A stretch of DNA of 39,993 bases from JACJYC01 sp964558465 (lineage in GTDB: Bacteria > Bacteroidota > Bacteroidia > Chitinophagales > Saprospiraceae), in contig CAZLEF010000065.1 in assembly GCA_964558465.1 (NCBI GenBank), forward strand, positions 1-39,993, given 5' to 3'. Each line of letters starts with the position of its first letter. The stretch's first letter is position 1. The notes beneath the pieces were generated by a model. The model was given only the letters and a program-made list of their open reading frames with translations, did no database searches and was not told the DNA's origin. The position numbers were made by a program, and so were the translations under genes. Shown here in pieces: positions 8,950-16,861 of the stretch.

Positions 8950-10557
8950 ATGTGGGCAAAAATCTTGATCTTATTCCTGGCGGCTTGTCTTGGATCGTTC
9001 GCTGCAGCCAATTTTGATTTTCAGGCGGATCTGGAAGAAATCTGCAACAATGCGGTTGACGACGATCACGACGGTCTGATCGACATCAATGATCCGGATT
9101 GCAAATGTCCTGTTTTGCAGCCGGTATCCCTGATCCCGAATCCTTCTTTTGAGGATAATAAATGCTGCCCTTCATCGAGAAGCCAGCTCAACTGTGCAAA
9201 CGGCTGGATTCAGGCTTCCGAAGCAACCACCGATTACCTGCACACCTGCGGGTGGAAGGGCTGGGATAACCTGCCGCCTCCCCTACCCTTTCCGGACGGC
9301 GAAGCCTGCGTGGGCTTCAGAGACGGCAGATTCGGGATGGAGGACGTGCCTGGCTGGAAAGAATATGCCGGGGCTTGTTTGTTGGCGCCGTTAAAAAAAG
9401 GCAACAATTACCGGTTCCGGTTCAATATCGGATTTACCCATGAAATCAATTCTCCCCCCATCAATGTTACTTTTTTCGGCTCAACGGATTGTGCCAACCT
9501 GCCTTTCGGAGTGGGAAATCCGCACTACGGCTGCCCGCTGAACGGGCCTGGCTGGAAAAATTTGGGTTCGGTGCACGCTATTGGCGTAAACACCTGGCTT
9601 ACAAGGGAAATTAACATTATACCGACTGAAGATATTTATGCTATCGCCATCGGTCCCGACTGCCCCTCCAGGACTTCCGCGGTCGACCTTTATTATTTTT
9701 TTGATAACCTCGTGTTGGCAGAACTCCGGGAATTTGAATTCCAGATCACGGGAACCGAACCCAATAAATGTTCGGACAATTTCAAATTGCAGGTGCCCAA
9801 GGTGGATTCCATCCAATACCAGTGGTACAGAGACGGAATTGCGCTGATCGGAGAAACCGAATCCCGTTTAAAAAAGATGTATGGCGACGGTTTGTACCAG
9901 GTCATGGTCAATGGCCCTTCGAGCTGCAAATTGACAGCAGGTTTCAACCGGGTCAGGCCCAAATTCACGGAGGTGGTCAGGAAATATTTTTGTGAAGGAG
10001 ACAGCTACCTGTTTCATGGAAGAGCGCTCGGAGCGCCCGGATATTACACAGACACCTTAAAAACTTCAGCAGGATGTGATAGCATTGTCGTCCTCGATCT
10101 TGCGATGGCTTCTGACGGATCTGATACCCTGATCGCCAAGATCTTTGACTTTGAACATATAAACGTAGGGCCCAAAAAATACAATCACCCCGGACAGTAC
10201 CAGATCAACCTGACGTCCAAACTTGGATGTGACAGCCTGGTTTTTCTGGATCTCGCCTATTACCATGTTTTTACCCCTACCGCTTTTTCACCCAATGGAG
10301 ACGGCTTAAATGATCATTTCACTATTTTTGGCGATGATGACCTGGTCGCCATTCAAAAACTGATGGTTTTTGACCGTTGGGGGGGATTGGTATACCAGGG
10401 GCAGGACCTGACTCCAAACGCACCCTCCCAGGGGTGGAACGGGCGGATCCGGGATCATAAACCGGCCGCCGAGGGCCTTTACGTTTATCTGGCTGAGGTG
10501 GTAATGGACGACGGAAAGGTCAGGACCCTTAAAGGCGGTGTAAGTTTGATCGATTAA
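8950..10557 (+). CDS. Secreted T9SS cargo protein with type B (gliding-associated) C-terminal sorting domain
   Basis: A 535-residue exported protein started at the ATG at 8950; an in-frame TTG two codons earlier is less likely. Residues 1-20 are a signal peptide. Next comes an acidic DDDHDGLIDINDPDC segment, a probable calcium-binding loop common in Bacteroidota surface proteins. A cysteine-rich beta-sandwich over about residues 40-260 begins with NPSFEDNKCC and resembles carbohydrate-binding modules. Short Ig-like parts follow. The last 90 residues start at PTAFSPNGDGLND and include VFDRWGG and GWNG, the signature of the T9SS type B sorting domain (CHU_C/TIGR04131). It should pass the outer membrane by T9SS and remain at the surface or be released. 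Ligand unknown. Confidence 0.85.
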   Translation: MWAKILILFLAACLGSFAAANFDFQADLEEICNNAVDDDHDGLIDINDPDCKCPVLQPVSLIPNPSFEDNKCCPSSRSQLNCANGWIQASEATTDYLHTCGWKGWDNLPPPLPFPDGEACVGFRDGRFGMEDVPGWKEYAGACLLAPLKKGNNYRFRFNIGFTHEINSPPINVTFFGSTDCANLPFGVGNPHYGCPLNGPGWKNLGSVHAIGVNTWLTREINIIPTEDIYAIAIGPDCPSRTSAVDLYYFFDNLVLAELREFEFQITGTEPNKCSDNFKLQVPKVDSIQYQWYRDGIALIGETESRLKKMYGDGLYQVMVNGPSSCKLTAGFNRVRPKFTEVVRKYFCEGDSYLFHGRALGAPGYYTDTLKTSAGCDSIVVLDLAMASDGSDTLIAKIFDFEHINVGPKKYNHPGQYQINLTSKLGCDSLVFLDLAYYHVFTPTAFSPNGDGLNDHFTIFGDDDLVAIQKLMVFDRWGGLVYQGQDLTPNAPSQGWNGRIRDHKPAAEGLYVYLAEVVMDDGKVRTLKGGVSLID

Positions 10558-10590
10558 AAACCTTAATTTGAGCCCGAAAATTATTTCAAA

Positions 10591-11712
10591 ATGAGCCTTC
10601 GCCGTAAAGACTTTATCAAAGGACTGGCCATTGGGACCATCTCCCTTCCCATTGCCCTGAGAGGTATACTGGGTAAGAACCATGCGCAAAACAGCGCGGG
10701 GCCGGGGTTGATCACCGGCAAAACCTATGAATGGAAAATGGTCACAACCTGGCCGCCCAATTTTCCCATCCTGGGCGATTCCTGCAATCTCTTTGCCGGG
10801 TTGGTCGACAAAATGTCTGCGGGGCGCATGCACGTCAAGGTTTACGGGGGAGGCGAACTGGTACCTGCCCTCGAAACGTTTAACGCAGTCCGTACCGGCG
10901 GCGCAGAGATCGGTAGCGGCGCCGCCTATTACTGGGCGGGGATGGCGCCCGCCGGCCAGTTTTTTGCTTCCGTTCCCTTCGGCATGAATGCCCAGCAACT
11001 GAGCGCCTGGATCATTTCGGGGGGCGGAATGGCGCTGTGGGAAGAATTGTACCGCGATTTCAACCTCGTTCCCATGCTCGGCGGCAATACCGGCGTGCAG
11101 ATGGGCGGGTGGTTCAATCGCGAGATCAATAGCGTGGCTGATCTGAAGGGATTAAAAATGCGAATTCCCGGGCTCGGCGGCCGGGTATTGGAAAAGGCAG
11201 GCGGAACCCCGGTTTTGATGGCCGGCGGCGAACTTTATACCAGTCTGGAACGGGGGGTCCTGGACGCGCTCGAATGGTTAAGCCCCTTTCACGATACCCT
11301 GATGGCGTTTCAGGAAATCGCCCGTTATTATTATTATCCGGGCTGGCATGAACCCGGCACTGCGCTGGAAATCATCATCAATAAAGACAAATTTGACGAA
11401 TTGCCGGAGGATCTTCAGGCTATTATTCGAGCTGCCGCGATGTATACCCATGCATGGTTGCTGGCTGAGATGGAGGCGAAGAATGCCGGCGCACTGGCAG
11501 ACCTCATGAGCAAGAGGATTGAAATCCGGCGTTTTCCACAGGAAGTACTGGATCAACTGCGGGTTTACACACGTGAAGTTATTGAGGAAGTGACCGAAAA
11601 AGATCCTTTTGCGAAGCGGGTGTATCAATCCTATTCGGATTTCCGCAAAAAGGCAAATGCCTGGGCAGACCTGTCTGAAAAGGTGTTTTATGAGAGCATG
11701 GATAATATTTAA
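10591..11712 (+). CDS. TRAP transporter substrate-binding protein, TakP/DctP family
   Basis: Periplasmic binding protein of a TRAP transporter, 373 residues. It matches the TakP-like branch known for 2-oxo acids and related carboxylates: TTWPPNFPILGD near the start, GAEIGSGAAYYWAG, the LKMRIPGLGGRVLEKAGG ligand region and LERGVLDALEWLSPFHD. The N-terminus, LRRKDFIKG followed by a hydrophobic stretch, looks like a Tat-type signal, but the RR pair is one residue further from the Phe than in the usual RRxFLK motif. The gene starts 33 bases after the T9SS cargo gene. Its permeases lie on the opposite strand. Its stop overlaps the convergent DUF4058 stop by four bases. The exact substrate cannot be told from sequence. 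Confidence 0.88.
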   Translation: MSLRRKDFIKGLAIGTISLPIALRGILGKNHAQNSAGPGLITGKTYEWKMVTTWPPNFPILGDSCNLFAGLVDKMSAGRMHVKVYGGGELVPALETFNAVRTGGAEIGSGAAYYWAGMAPAGQFFASVPFGMNAQQLSAWIISGGGMALWEELYRDFNLVPMLGGNTGVQMGGWFNREINSVADLKGLKMRIPGLGGRVLEKAGGTPVLMAGGELYTSLERGVLDALEWLSPFHDTLMAFQEIARYYYYPGWHEPGTALEIIINKDKFDELPEDLQAIIRAAAMYTHAWLLAEMEAKNAGALADLMSKRIEIRRFPQEVLDQLRVYTREVIEEVTEKDPFAKRVYQSYSDFRKKANAWADLSEKVFYESMDNI

Positions 11713-12488
11713 TTTCTTTTTGAAACCACTTCATTGATCCACCTCAACGTTTCCTCATCAAAACCGGGTGGTGGCGGCGCCTGGTGATATGGCAATGTCA
11801 GACGATAAAAACTTTTTTCGTAAACCTCCTCAAACGCTGCCTGTAAATTTAATTTGGCGTCCGGATCAGGCGCTTTCAGTGGGACCGGCACAACGGGGAG
11901 TTTGTCTCTGATTTTTAGCGCCCAAACGTCTGTTCGGACGTTGTTTGCCCGGATCAGGCATATTTGGTAATGATGCTCCCTGAATAAAGGATTTTCATAC
12001 GTGCGTTTCCCTCTTCTGATCAGGTCAATTTCCAGAAAATGGATGCCATCCCGGATGAGTTTTTGTTTTTTTTTGGAATACTGTCCAAATCCGGGATTCC
12101 TTTTATTTACCGGAGAAACAATCTCAATGGCGGTGATGAGCCGGTTCTTATCTTTATCCACAATCTCTATTACTGGAATCCGGCTCTCTATCGGGGTAAC
12201 GGAGGATATCGTAAGGGTGCTGGGCGTAAAAGGAACGGATGTTCCGTACGCGGCTTCGGGTTCTTTAAAAGACTTGTGTTTATGCAAGATTTCAACATCC
12301 GGATATAATATGCCGATCTCTTCTTCCGGATGGGTGTCCTCCACCAGATAAACCGCAATCCGGACCAGATAAGCCGGAATAATCTGAGGCAGCAACTGAT
12401 CCTTAATGCGGGTAGCCAAATCGTGATGAAAGTCTGGCCAGACCGCTCCTTCCAGAAAGGGATCCATACCCGGAAATAGAGGCGCCAT
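11709..12488 (-). CDS. DUF4058 family protein
   Basis: A 259-residue protein with the DUF4058 signature from its first residues, MAPLFPGMDPFLEG and WPDFHHDLATRI. This start was chosen because the family begins at this motif; the open frame continues upstream but would overlap dctM. The middle has YPDVEI (Asp64), then AIEIVSPVNK (Glu122, Lys129) and later HFLEIDLIRRGKR. That order of PD, ExxSPxxK and a following acidic strand resembles Uma2-type proteins of the PD-(D/E)XK nuclease superfamily. The nuclease comparison is my inference; no activity is known to me for this family. It follows dctM by 26 bases on the same strand and converges on dctP. Confidence 0.8.
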   Translation of the reverse strand: MAPLFPGMDPFLEGAVWPDFHHDLATRIKDQLLPQIIPAYLVRIAVYLVEDTHPEEEIGILYPDVEILHKHKSFKEPEAAYGTSVPFTPSTLTISSVTPIESRIPVIEIVDKDKNRLITAIEIVSPVNKRNPGFGQYSKKKQKLIRDGIHFLEIDLIRRGKRTYENPLFREHHYQICLIRANNVRTDVWALKIRDKLPVVPVPLKAPDPDAKLNLQAAFEEVYEKSFYRLTLPYHQAPPPPGFDEETLRWINEVVSKRN

Positions 12489-12514
12489 TTTTTTTTTGAC
12501 CAAAAATAAACAAA

Positions 12515-13831
12515 TTATTCGGGAAAAAGGTATTTCAAAACGTAAATAATATCCGGAACAAAAGCCACAACCGCCAGGAAAACGAGTTGTATCAAAACAA
12601 AAGGAATGATCCCACGGTACAAGTGCCCGGTTGTAACGGTTGGCGGAGCGACGCCTTTCAGGTAAAACAAAGAAAAACCGAAAGGCGGCGTAAGGAATGA
12701 AGTCTGGAGGTTCAGCGCTAAAAGTATCCCCACCCAAATGAGATCGGCTTCAAGCGCAATGAACACCGGCGCCACCACCGGAACAATGATAAAAATGATC
12801 TCGATAAAATCAATGAAGAACCCTGCTATAAAAACGACAACCATGACCAGCAGCAAAAACAGCCCAAGCGAAAGATTGGCATCCTTGATCAGGTTCACAA
12901 GGAAAACGTCCCCGCCCAGTTCCCGGAACACAAAGGAAAAACAGGTAGCGCCAAGCAAAATGACAAACACCATCGTGGTCAAATGGGTCGATTCCTTCAG
13001 TACAGTTTTAAAGATGGGCATATTCAGCCTTTTTTGGCTGATGGTCAGCAGGGTGGCTCCCATGGCGCCAACTGCGGCGGCTTCTGTCGGAGTGGCGATC
13101 CCAAAGAATATAGAGCCCAATACCGCTATGATCAGCAGGATGGGAAGCAAAAAGGCTGCAATCAGTTTTTTCAGGTAATCTTCCTTTTTAAACGCTTTGA
13201 TCTCGGCCTCGGGTATGGCAGGCGCCAAGTGGGGCTTCAATTTTGCAAATGCGAATATATAGATCAGATAGAATGCAACCAGCAGCAACCCGGGCAACAT
13301 GGCGGCGGCAAACAAGGCGCCGACCGAAACATTCAATACACTGCCCAATAAGACCAATACCACCGAAGGCGGGATGATTTGCCCTAGGGTTCCGGATGCC
13401 GCTATGACGCCGGTCGCCAGTTCCGGCTGGTATCCCCTTTTTAACATGACCGGCAGGCTGATCAGGCCCATTGCGATCACAGTTGCGCCAACAATACCGG
13501 TTGAAGCGGCGAGCATAGCGCCGACAATCACAACCGAAATAGCCAGCCCTCCGGGTATTTTCCCAAACTGAATGGCCATCGTCTCCAGCAAATTTTCTGC
13601 CAGGCCTGATTTCTCCAGCATGATCCCCATGAAAATGAATAAAGGGACTGCCAGCAAAACCTGATTGCTCATGACACCGGTAATCCTGGAGGGCAGTACG
13701 GTAAAAGCGCCCGGGTCCAGAAAACATAGTGCATAGATCAGGGAGAGTCCGCCGAGTGTGAAGGCTACCGGATAACCATACAAAATCAAAAGGAAAATAC
13801 TGATAAACAATAATATAGCAATGATTTCCAT
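12515..13831 (-). CDS. dctM: TRAP transporter large permease subunit
   Basis: Large membrane subunit of a TRAP transporter, 438 residues, the ion-coupled translocation component. Almost the whole protein is hydrophobic, with about twelve membrane segments. Family features include the opening IILLFISIFLLILYGYPVAF-like segment, PLFIFMGIMLEKSG, GGLAISVVIVGAMLAASTG, the IPPSVVLVLLG motif and GIATPTEAAAVGA, then FIDFIEIIFIIVP and a C-terminal LQTSFLTPPFGF. It follows the small subunit dctQ by 15 bases on the same strand. The cognate binding protein is encoded 800 bases away on the other strand, so dctQM and dctP are not in one transcript, unlike most TRAP operons. Confidence 0.95.
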   Translation of the reverse strand: MEIIAILLFISIFLLILYGYPVAFTLGGLSLIYALCFLDPGAFTVLPSRITGVMSNQVLLAVPLFIFMGIMLEKSGLAENLLETMAIQFGKIPGGLAISVVIVGAMLAASTGIVGATVIAMGLISLPVMLKRGYQPELATGVIAASGTLGQIIPPSVVLVLLGSVLNVSVGALFAAAMLPGLLLVAFYLIYIFAFAKLKPHLAPAIPEAEIKAFKKEDYLKKLIAAFLLPILLIIAVLGSIFFGIATPTEAAAVGAMGATLLTISQKRLNMPIFKTVLKESTHLTTMVFVILLGATCFSFVFRELGGDVFLVNLIKDANLSLGLFLLLVMVVVFIAGFFIDFIEIIFIIVPVVAPVFIALEADLIWVGILLALNLQTSFLTPPFGFSLFYLKGVAPPTVTTGHLYRGIIPFVLIQLVFLAVVAFVPDIIYVLKYLFPE

Positions 13832-13846
13832 AAGTAAAATTGCAGG

Positions 13847-14395
13847 TTAGAGTATTTCATGAAACTCCTTATCCGGTATATTTTTTTCAAGCCCTCTCCA
13901 AACCCTGTAGTCTTTGATCAGATTGGAAATGCCTTGCAGAAAAAGAAAGAAGATGCCGGCAACAACTGCGAATTTGATAAGATACCGGGCTGGGAGGCCG
14001 CCGGGATCCGGAGAGGTTTCCCGAATATGGAACGATTCCATCGCATACCCAAAGGAAGTGATGCCGATCACAATGCAAAACGGCATTAAAAACAAGATCC
14101 CGCCAATCAGGTTGACAAGGGCCTTATCCCTGGCGGAAAACCGGTCGTAAAACAGGTCGACCCGGACATGCCGGTCGTGTTTCAATGCAAACCCCGCGCC
14201 AAATAAAAATATAAGCGAGAACAAATGCCATTCCAGTTCGCCTACCCAGGTTTCGGTTTGATTAAAGACGTAGCGGCTGAAAACGTCAAAACAGACCAGC
14301 AAGACCAGGATCCCCGTGAACCAGGAGCTTGCCGAGCCTATTTTTTCATTGATCCGATCAATAGCTTGCGAGAGTTTTAAGAGGAAGCCGGCCAT
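13847..14395 (-). CDS. dctQ: TRAP transporter small permease subunit
   Basis: Small membrane subunit of the TRAP transporter, 182 residues with four predicted membrane helices, typical of DctQ. Recognisable parts are WFTGILVLLVCFDVFSRYVF, the ETWVGELEWHLFSLIFLFGA segment, and LKHDRHVRVDLFYDRFS after the second helix, matching the conserved (R)HVRVD motif of the family. It pairs with the large subunit dctM that starts 15 bases downstream. A short inverted repeat, CTGCC...GGCAG at 14400-14415, lies just before the start codon, so translation could be affected by structure, although the stem is only five base pairs. Confidence 0.9.
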   Translation of the reverse strand: MAGFLLKLSQAIDRINEKIGSASSWFTGILVLLVCFDVFSRYVFNQTETWVGELEWHLFSLIFLFGAGFALKHDRHVRVDLFYDRFSARDKALVNLIGGILFLMPFCIVIGITSFGYAMESFHIRETSPDPGGLPARYLIKFAVVAGIFFLFLQGISNLIKDYRVWRGLEKNIPDKEFHEIL

Positions 14396-14445
14396 CGTAC
14401 TGCCAATTTAGGCAGCAATATACACAAGTGTAGAGAAACTGCGTA

Positions 14446-15264
14446 TCAGGCCTGGCGGTCGTATCGATAAAGTTTCAGATTTTCAATGATGGTGATCAAT
14501 TTTTCAGCATACTTTTTGTCGGTTGCGTAGCCAGCTTTTTTTAAACCCGAAGCCCAGGCTTTGTAATCCGTATGCGGGAGCCGGAGGAGGTGTTGGTACC
14601 GTTTGCTGGTGAGCAGTTGGGAATGCGCTTTGAAGCTTTCGATCGGGTCTTCAAATACCCGGAACATATCATAAATATCATCGTCTGTATAATTTCGGCA
14701 GGTGCAGCCCCTGCACTTGCTCCGGCATTTGATGCCGAAGTGGTTGTTGGACTCCAGCGAAAGCCGGCTTTCACCGGCGTCAGACTCCAGCAGTCCCTGA
14801 GCAAGGGTGATGCTGGCCGGTATTCCGGTGCGCTCCATTTCGAGAACCGCAAAACCGGCGTATCGGCGGATATAATTTTTGCAGGTATTGAGTTTGGCTT
14901 CAACCACTTCGGGATCTACCCCTTTTCGTTTGGCGTATCCCGGATTCAAAACAAAGGTCAGGTTCCTGAAATGGTTGGCTTTCAGGTCTTGTTTCCCGCT
15001 GCCGGGTACATGCGAATGGGCAGGTTCAATGGGCTTTTTAAAGGAAGTCGGCACAATTGCTGCAGCAGGGTCCCCTACCCTTTCTTCCTTTACCGGGTCA
15101 AATAGGCCATGGTCGTTGAACTGGAAACTCAGTGAGATATCCCTGCTTTGCCAGATATAGGCAAAAACCAGGATCAGCAGAATATCAAAAAAATGCTGCA
15201 GGATCCAGTTGAAAACCAGACCGGCATCGATCGGCAGGTTGGAGTTGGCGGATGAACAGATCAT
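14446..15264 (-). CDS. Membrane-anchored glucosaminidase (GH73-type peptidoglycan hydrolase)
   Basis: A 272-residue protein with one membrane segment (about 21-38), a low-complexity linker, and a glucosaminidase domain over roughly 125-268. This family cleaves the beta-1,4 bond after N-acetylglucosamine in peptidoglycan. The catalytic glutamate is visible in SITLAQGLLESDAGES (Glu160), followed by NNHFGIKC. A four-cysteine cluster, CRSKCRGCTC at 180-189, sits in the domain; similar cysteine-containing loops occur in Bacteroidota members. The single N-terminal helix should place the domain in the periplasm. It is divergent from pfkA and has a TATATTTG box upstream. Confidence 0.88.
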   Translation of the reverse strand: MICSSANSNLPIDAGLVFNWILQHFFDILLILVFAYIWQSRDISLSFQFNDHGLFDPVKEERVGDPAAAIVPTSFKKPIEPAHSHVPGSGKQDLKANHFRNLTFVLNPGYAKRKGVDPEVVEAKLNTCKNYIRRYAGFAVLEMERTGIPASITLAQGLLESDAGESRLSLESNNHFGIKCRSKCRGCTCRNYTDDDIYDMFRVFEDPIESFKAHSQLLTSKRYQHLLRLPHTDYKAWASGLKKAGYATDKKYAEKLITIIENLKLYRYDRQA

Positions 15265-15286
15265 TGGATGGTTGTTTTATCGGCAT

Positions 15287-15294
15287 CAAATATA
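15287..15294 (-). promoter_or_regulatory. Bacteroidota -7 promoter element for the glucosaminidase gene
   Basis: TATATTTG on the minus strand matches TAnnTTTG exactly, 23 bases before the start codon. TTTG occurs 25 bases further upstream (15320-15323), a somewhat long spacing. Confidence 0.5.
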
Positions 15295-15350
15295 AAACTA
15301 TTTGTTGATTAAAAAAAATCAAAACAAAAAATAATTTTTAAGTTACAATT

Positions 15351-15384
15351 TTTGTTCCTTCGTGTAATTTTTACACTACCTTTG
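15351..15384 (+). promoter_or_regulatory. Promoter of pfkA with overlapping palindrome
   Basis: TTTG at 15351-15354 and TACCTTTG at 15377-15384 match the Bacteroidota -33 and -7 elements with a 22-base spacer. A perfect palindrome, GTGTAA-TTT-TTACAC at 15362-15376, fills the spacer and abuts the -7 box, where a repressor could bind. The start codon lies 21 bases after the -7 box. Confidence 0.65.
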
Positions 15385-15404
15385 CGCCGTTTAAATCGAT
15401 TACC

Positions 15405-16403
15405 ATGAGTAAAGAAACCAAAGGGGATCGAAAGATAAACCGGATCGCCGTCTTCACCTCCGGCGGAGATGCGCCCGGAATGAATGCCGCTATCCGCGCT
15501 GTAGTCCGTACGGCGGCCTTCCACGATCTCCATGTTTACGGAGTTGGCCGGGGATATGAGGGCATGATCGACGGAGATTTTTCCCGCCTGGAGAGCCGGG
15601 ATGTCGCAAATATCATTCAGCGGGGCGGAACCATTTTAAAAACCGCCCGCAGCCAGCGGTTTATGACCCCTGAGGGGCGCAAAGCCGCTTATGACTCTTT
15701 ACTGGCATTTGAAATTGACGCCTGCATAGCGATCGGCGGGAACGGAACATTTACCGGAGCGCATATCTTTTCACAGGAATACGGGATCCCCTTCATCGGA
15801 ATACCCGGGACCATTGACAACGATCTGTACGGCACCGAACTGACGATCGGCTTTGACACCGCGGTGAATACAGCTATTGAAGCCGTGGATAAGATCCGGG
15901 ATACAGCCGATTCGCACAACCGGCTCTTTTTTGTAGAGGTCATGGGCCGAAATTCAGGTTTCATAGCCCTCAGCACGGCCATTGGCGGCGGCGCAGGGAG
16001 TTTGCTCATCCCTGAGGTGGATGCTTCGCTGGAAGACCTCATAGAGACCATCCGCCTGAGCGCCAAACGCAAAAAACTGTTCAGTGTAGTCATCGTAGCG
16101 GAAGGCAACAAGATCGGCAGCGCCACCACTATTGCACAAAAAGTAAAGGAACAGTTTGATTATGACATCCGGGTCGCTATCATCGGTCACCTGCAGCGCG
16201 GCGGATCGCCTTCTGCCATCGACCGGCTGCTGGCAAGCAGGTTAGGCTATAAAGCCGTTACCTGCCTTCTCGAAGGTCAGAAAAATATGATGGTGGGTTT
16301 ACAGGATAATAAAATATGTTTCACTTCCCTCGAGGATGCCATCACCAAGGAAAAAAAGCCGAATCCGGATCTGATCAGGATGGCGGAGATATTGGCGACT
16401 TGA
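15405..16403 (+). CDS. pfkA: 6-phosphofructokinase
   Basis: Glycolytic kinase forming fructose 1,6-bisphosphate, 332 residues, the usual length of the short bacterial enzyme. Family landmarks are FTSGGDAPGMNAAIRAVV at the N-terminus, PGTIDND with the catalytic base Asp138, VEVMGRNSG, and GHLQRGGSPS. The ATP-site loop reads IGGNGTFTGA: the residue equivalent to Asp103 of the E. coli enzyme, which helps hold magnesium, is Asn113 here, while the following Gly that favours ATP over pyrophosphate is kept. Codon reading is clear (AAC). The gene has its own promoter with a palindrome in the spacer. gapA and pgk follow 540 bases downstream. Confidence 0.95.
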   Translation: MSKETKGDRKINRIAVFTSGGDAPGMNAAIRAVVRTAAFHDLHVYGVGRGYEGMIDGDFSRLESRDVANIIQRGGTILKTARSQRFMTPEGRKAAYDSLLAFEIDACIAIGGNGTFTGAHIFSQEYGIPFIGIPGTIDNDLYGTELTIGFDTAVNTAIEAVDKIRDTADSHNRLFFVEVMGRNSGFIALSTAIGGGAGSLLIPEVDASLEDLIETIRLSAKRKKLFSVVIVAEGNKIGSATTIAQKVKEQFDYDIRVAIIGHLQRGGSPSAIDRLLASRLGYKAVTCLLEGQKNMMVGLQDNKICFTSLEDAITKEKKPNPDLIRMAEILAT

Positions 16404-16578
16404 GCACTTCGGTATGATCCCGCGCCTCCTCCGTAAAAAGGCGCTCCCAAGGGATATTGGCCTTCGTGCTGGGCACTTTGCCCGCATTGTGTTCAACCAA
16501 ACGACGATTGAAGTCGTTTGTCATACCGACATAATGCTTCCCCCTGGCGCTGTTCCAGATGATGTATACTGTGACCAT
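16375..16578 (-). pseudogene. GIY-YIG domain protein, 3'-truncated
   Basis: A 67-residue product from the ATG at 16578, with VYIIWNSARGKHYVGMTNDF as the GIY-YIG core, RRLVEHNAG, and PWERLFTEEARDHTEVLK. Small GIY-YIG proteins of this kind (UPF0213/URI-like) normally continue into a helix of the form KREKxIK and a further 15 or so residues. Here the similarity stops at the Lys just where the frame enters the 3' end of pfkA, and the last codons (SPISPPS) are the antisense of pfkA. The gene overlaps pfkA by 29 bases. It is probably a remnant, although a short active form cannot be excluded. Confidence 0.6.
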
Positions 16579-16596
16579 CACTATATGTGAAAATGC

Positions 16597-16625
16597 AAAA
16601 GGCGAGCAGAAATGCTCGCCTTTTT
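16597..16625. terminator. Bidirectional rho-independent terminator
   Basis: Perfect 8-bp stem GGCGAGCA/TGCTCGCC at 16601-16608 and 16613-16620 with a GAAA loop, flanked by AAAA and TTTTT. It directly follows tRNA-Glu on the minus strand and can also end pfkA transcription on the plus strand. Confidence 0.85.
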
Positions 16626-16629
16626 GGTG

Positions 16630-16701
16630 TAGCCCGTACGGGAATCGAACCCGTGTTTCGGGAATGAAAATCCCGCGTCCTAACCCCTAGACGAACGGGC
16701 C
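16630..16701 (-). tRNA. tRNA-Glu (anticodon UUC)
   Basis: A complete 72-base cloverleaf on the minus strand. The acceptor arm is GGCCCGT paired with ACGGGCT, with an A discriminator. The anticodon stem is CGGGA/TCCCG with loop TTTTCAT, giving anticodon TTC for the GAA/GAG glutamate codons. The T arm contains GGTTCGATTCC. CCA is not encoded. It has a full Bacteroidota-type promoter upstream and a strong hairpin terminator just downstream, so it is a single-gene transcription unit set between pfkA and gapA on the opposite strand. No integrase or repeated 3' end suggests use as an attachment site. Confidence 0.97.
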
Positions 16702-16750
16702 GCTAGGTTTCCTGATGAAGCTTAATTTACCCCTTTTTCAAAAGGCGCTG

Positions 16751-16780
16751 CAAAGTTAGATCATTTTTGAAATTTCCAAA
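16751..16780 (-). promoter_or_regulatory. Promoter of tRNA-Glu
   Basis: On the minus strand, TTTG (16777-16780), an 18-base spacer and TAACTTTG (16751-16758) match the Bacteroidota -33/-7 consensus. The -7 box is 50 bases upstream of the mature tRNA 5' end. Confidence 0.75.
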
Positions 16781-16861
16781 GCCTGCATTAAAAAAATCTT
16801 CAAAAAAACATTTGGCCGCCCCTGAAAGTTCCCGGCAACAGCAGAAAATTAAATTATTGTT

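Noticed and set aside
12489..12737. Upstream extension of the DUF4058 frame into dctM
   Set aside because: The extra 83 residues lack family similarity and overlap the 3' end of dctM; DUF4058 proteins begin at the MxPLFPGMDPF motif used here.
16597..16780. Integration site at tRNA-Glu
   Set aside because: No integrase, no repeat of the tRNA 3' end and no foreign-looking genes beside it; the tRNA has its own promoter and terminator.
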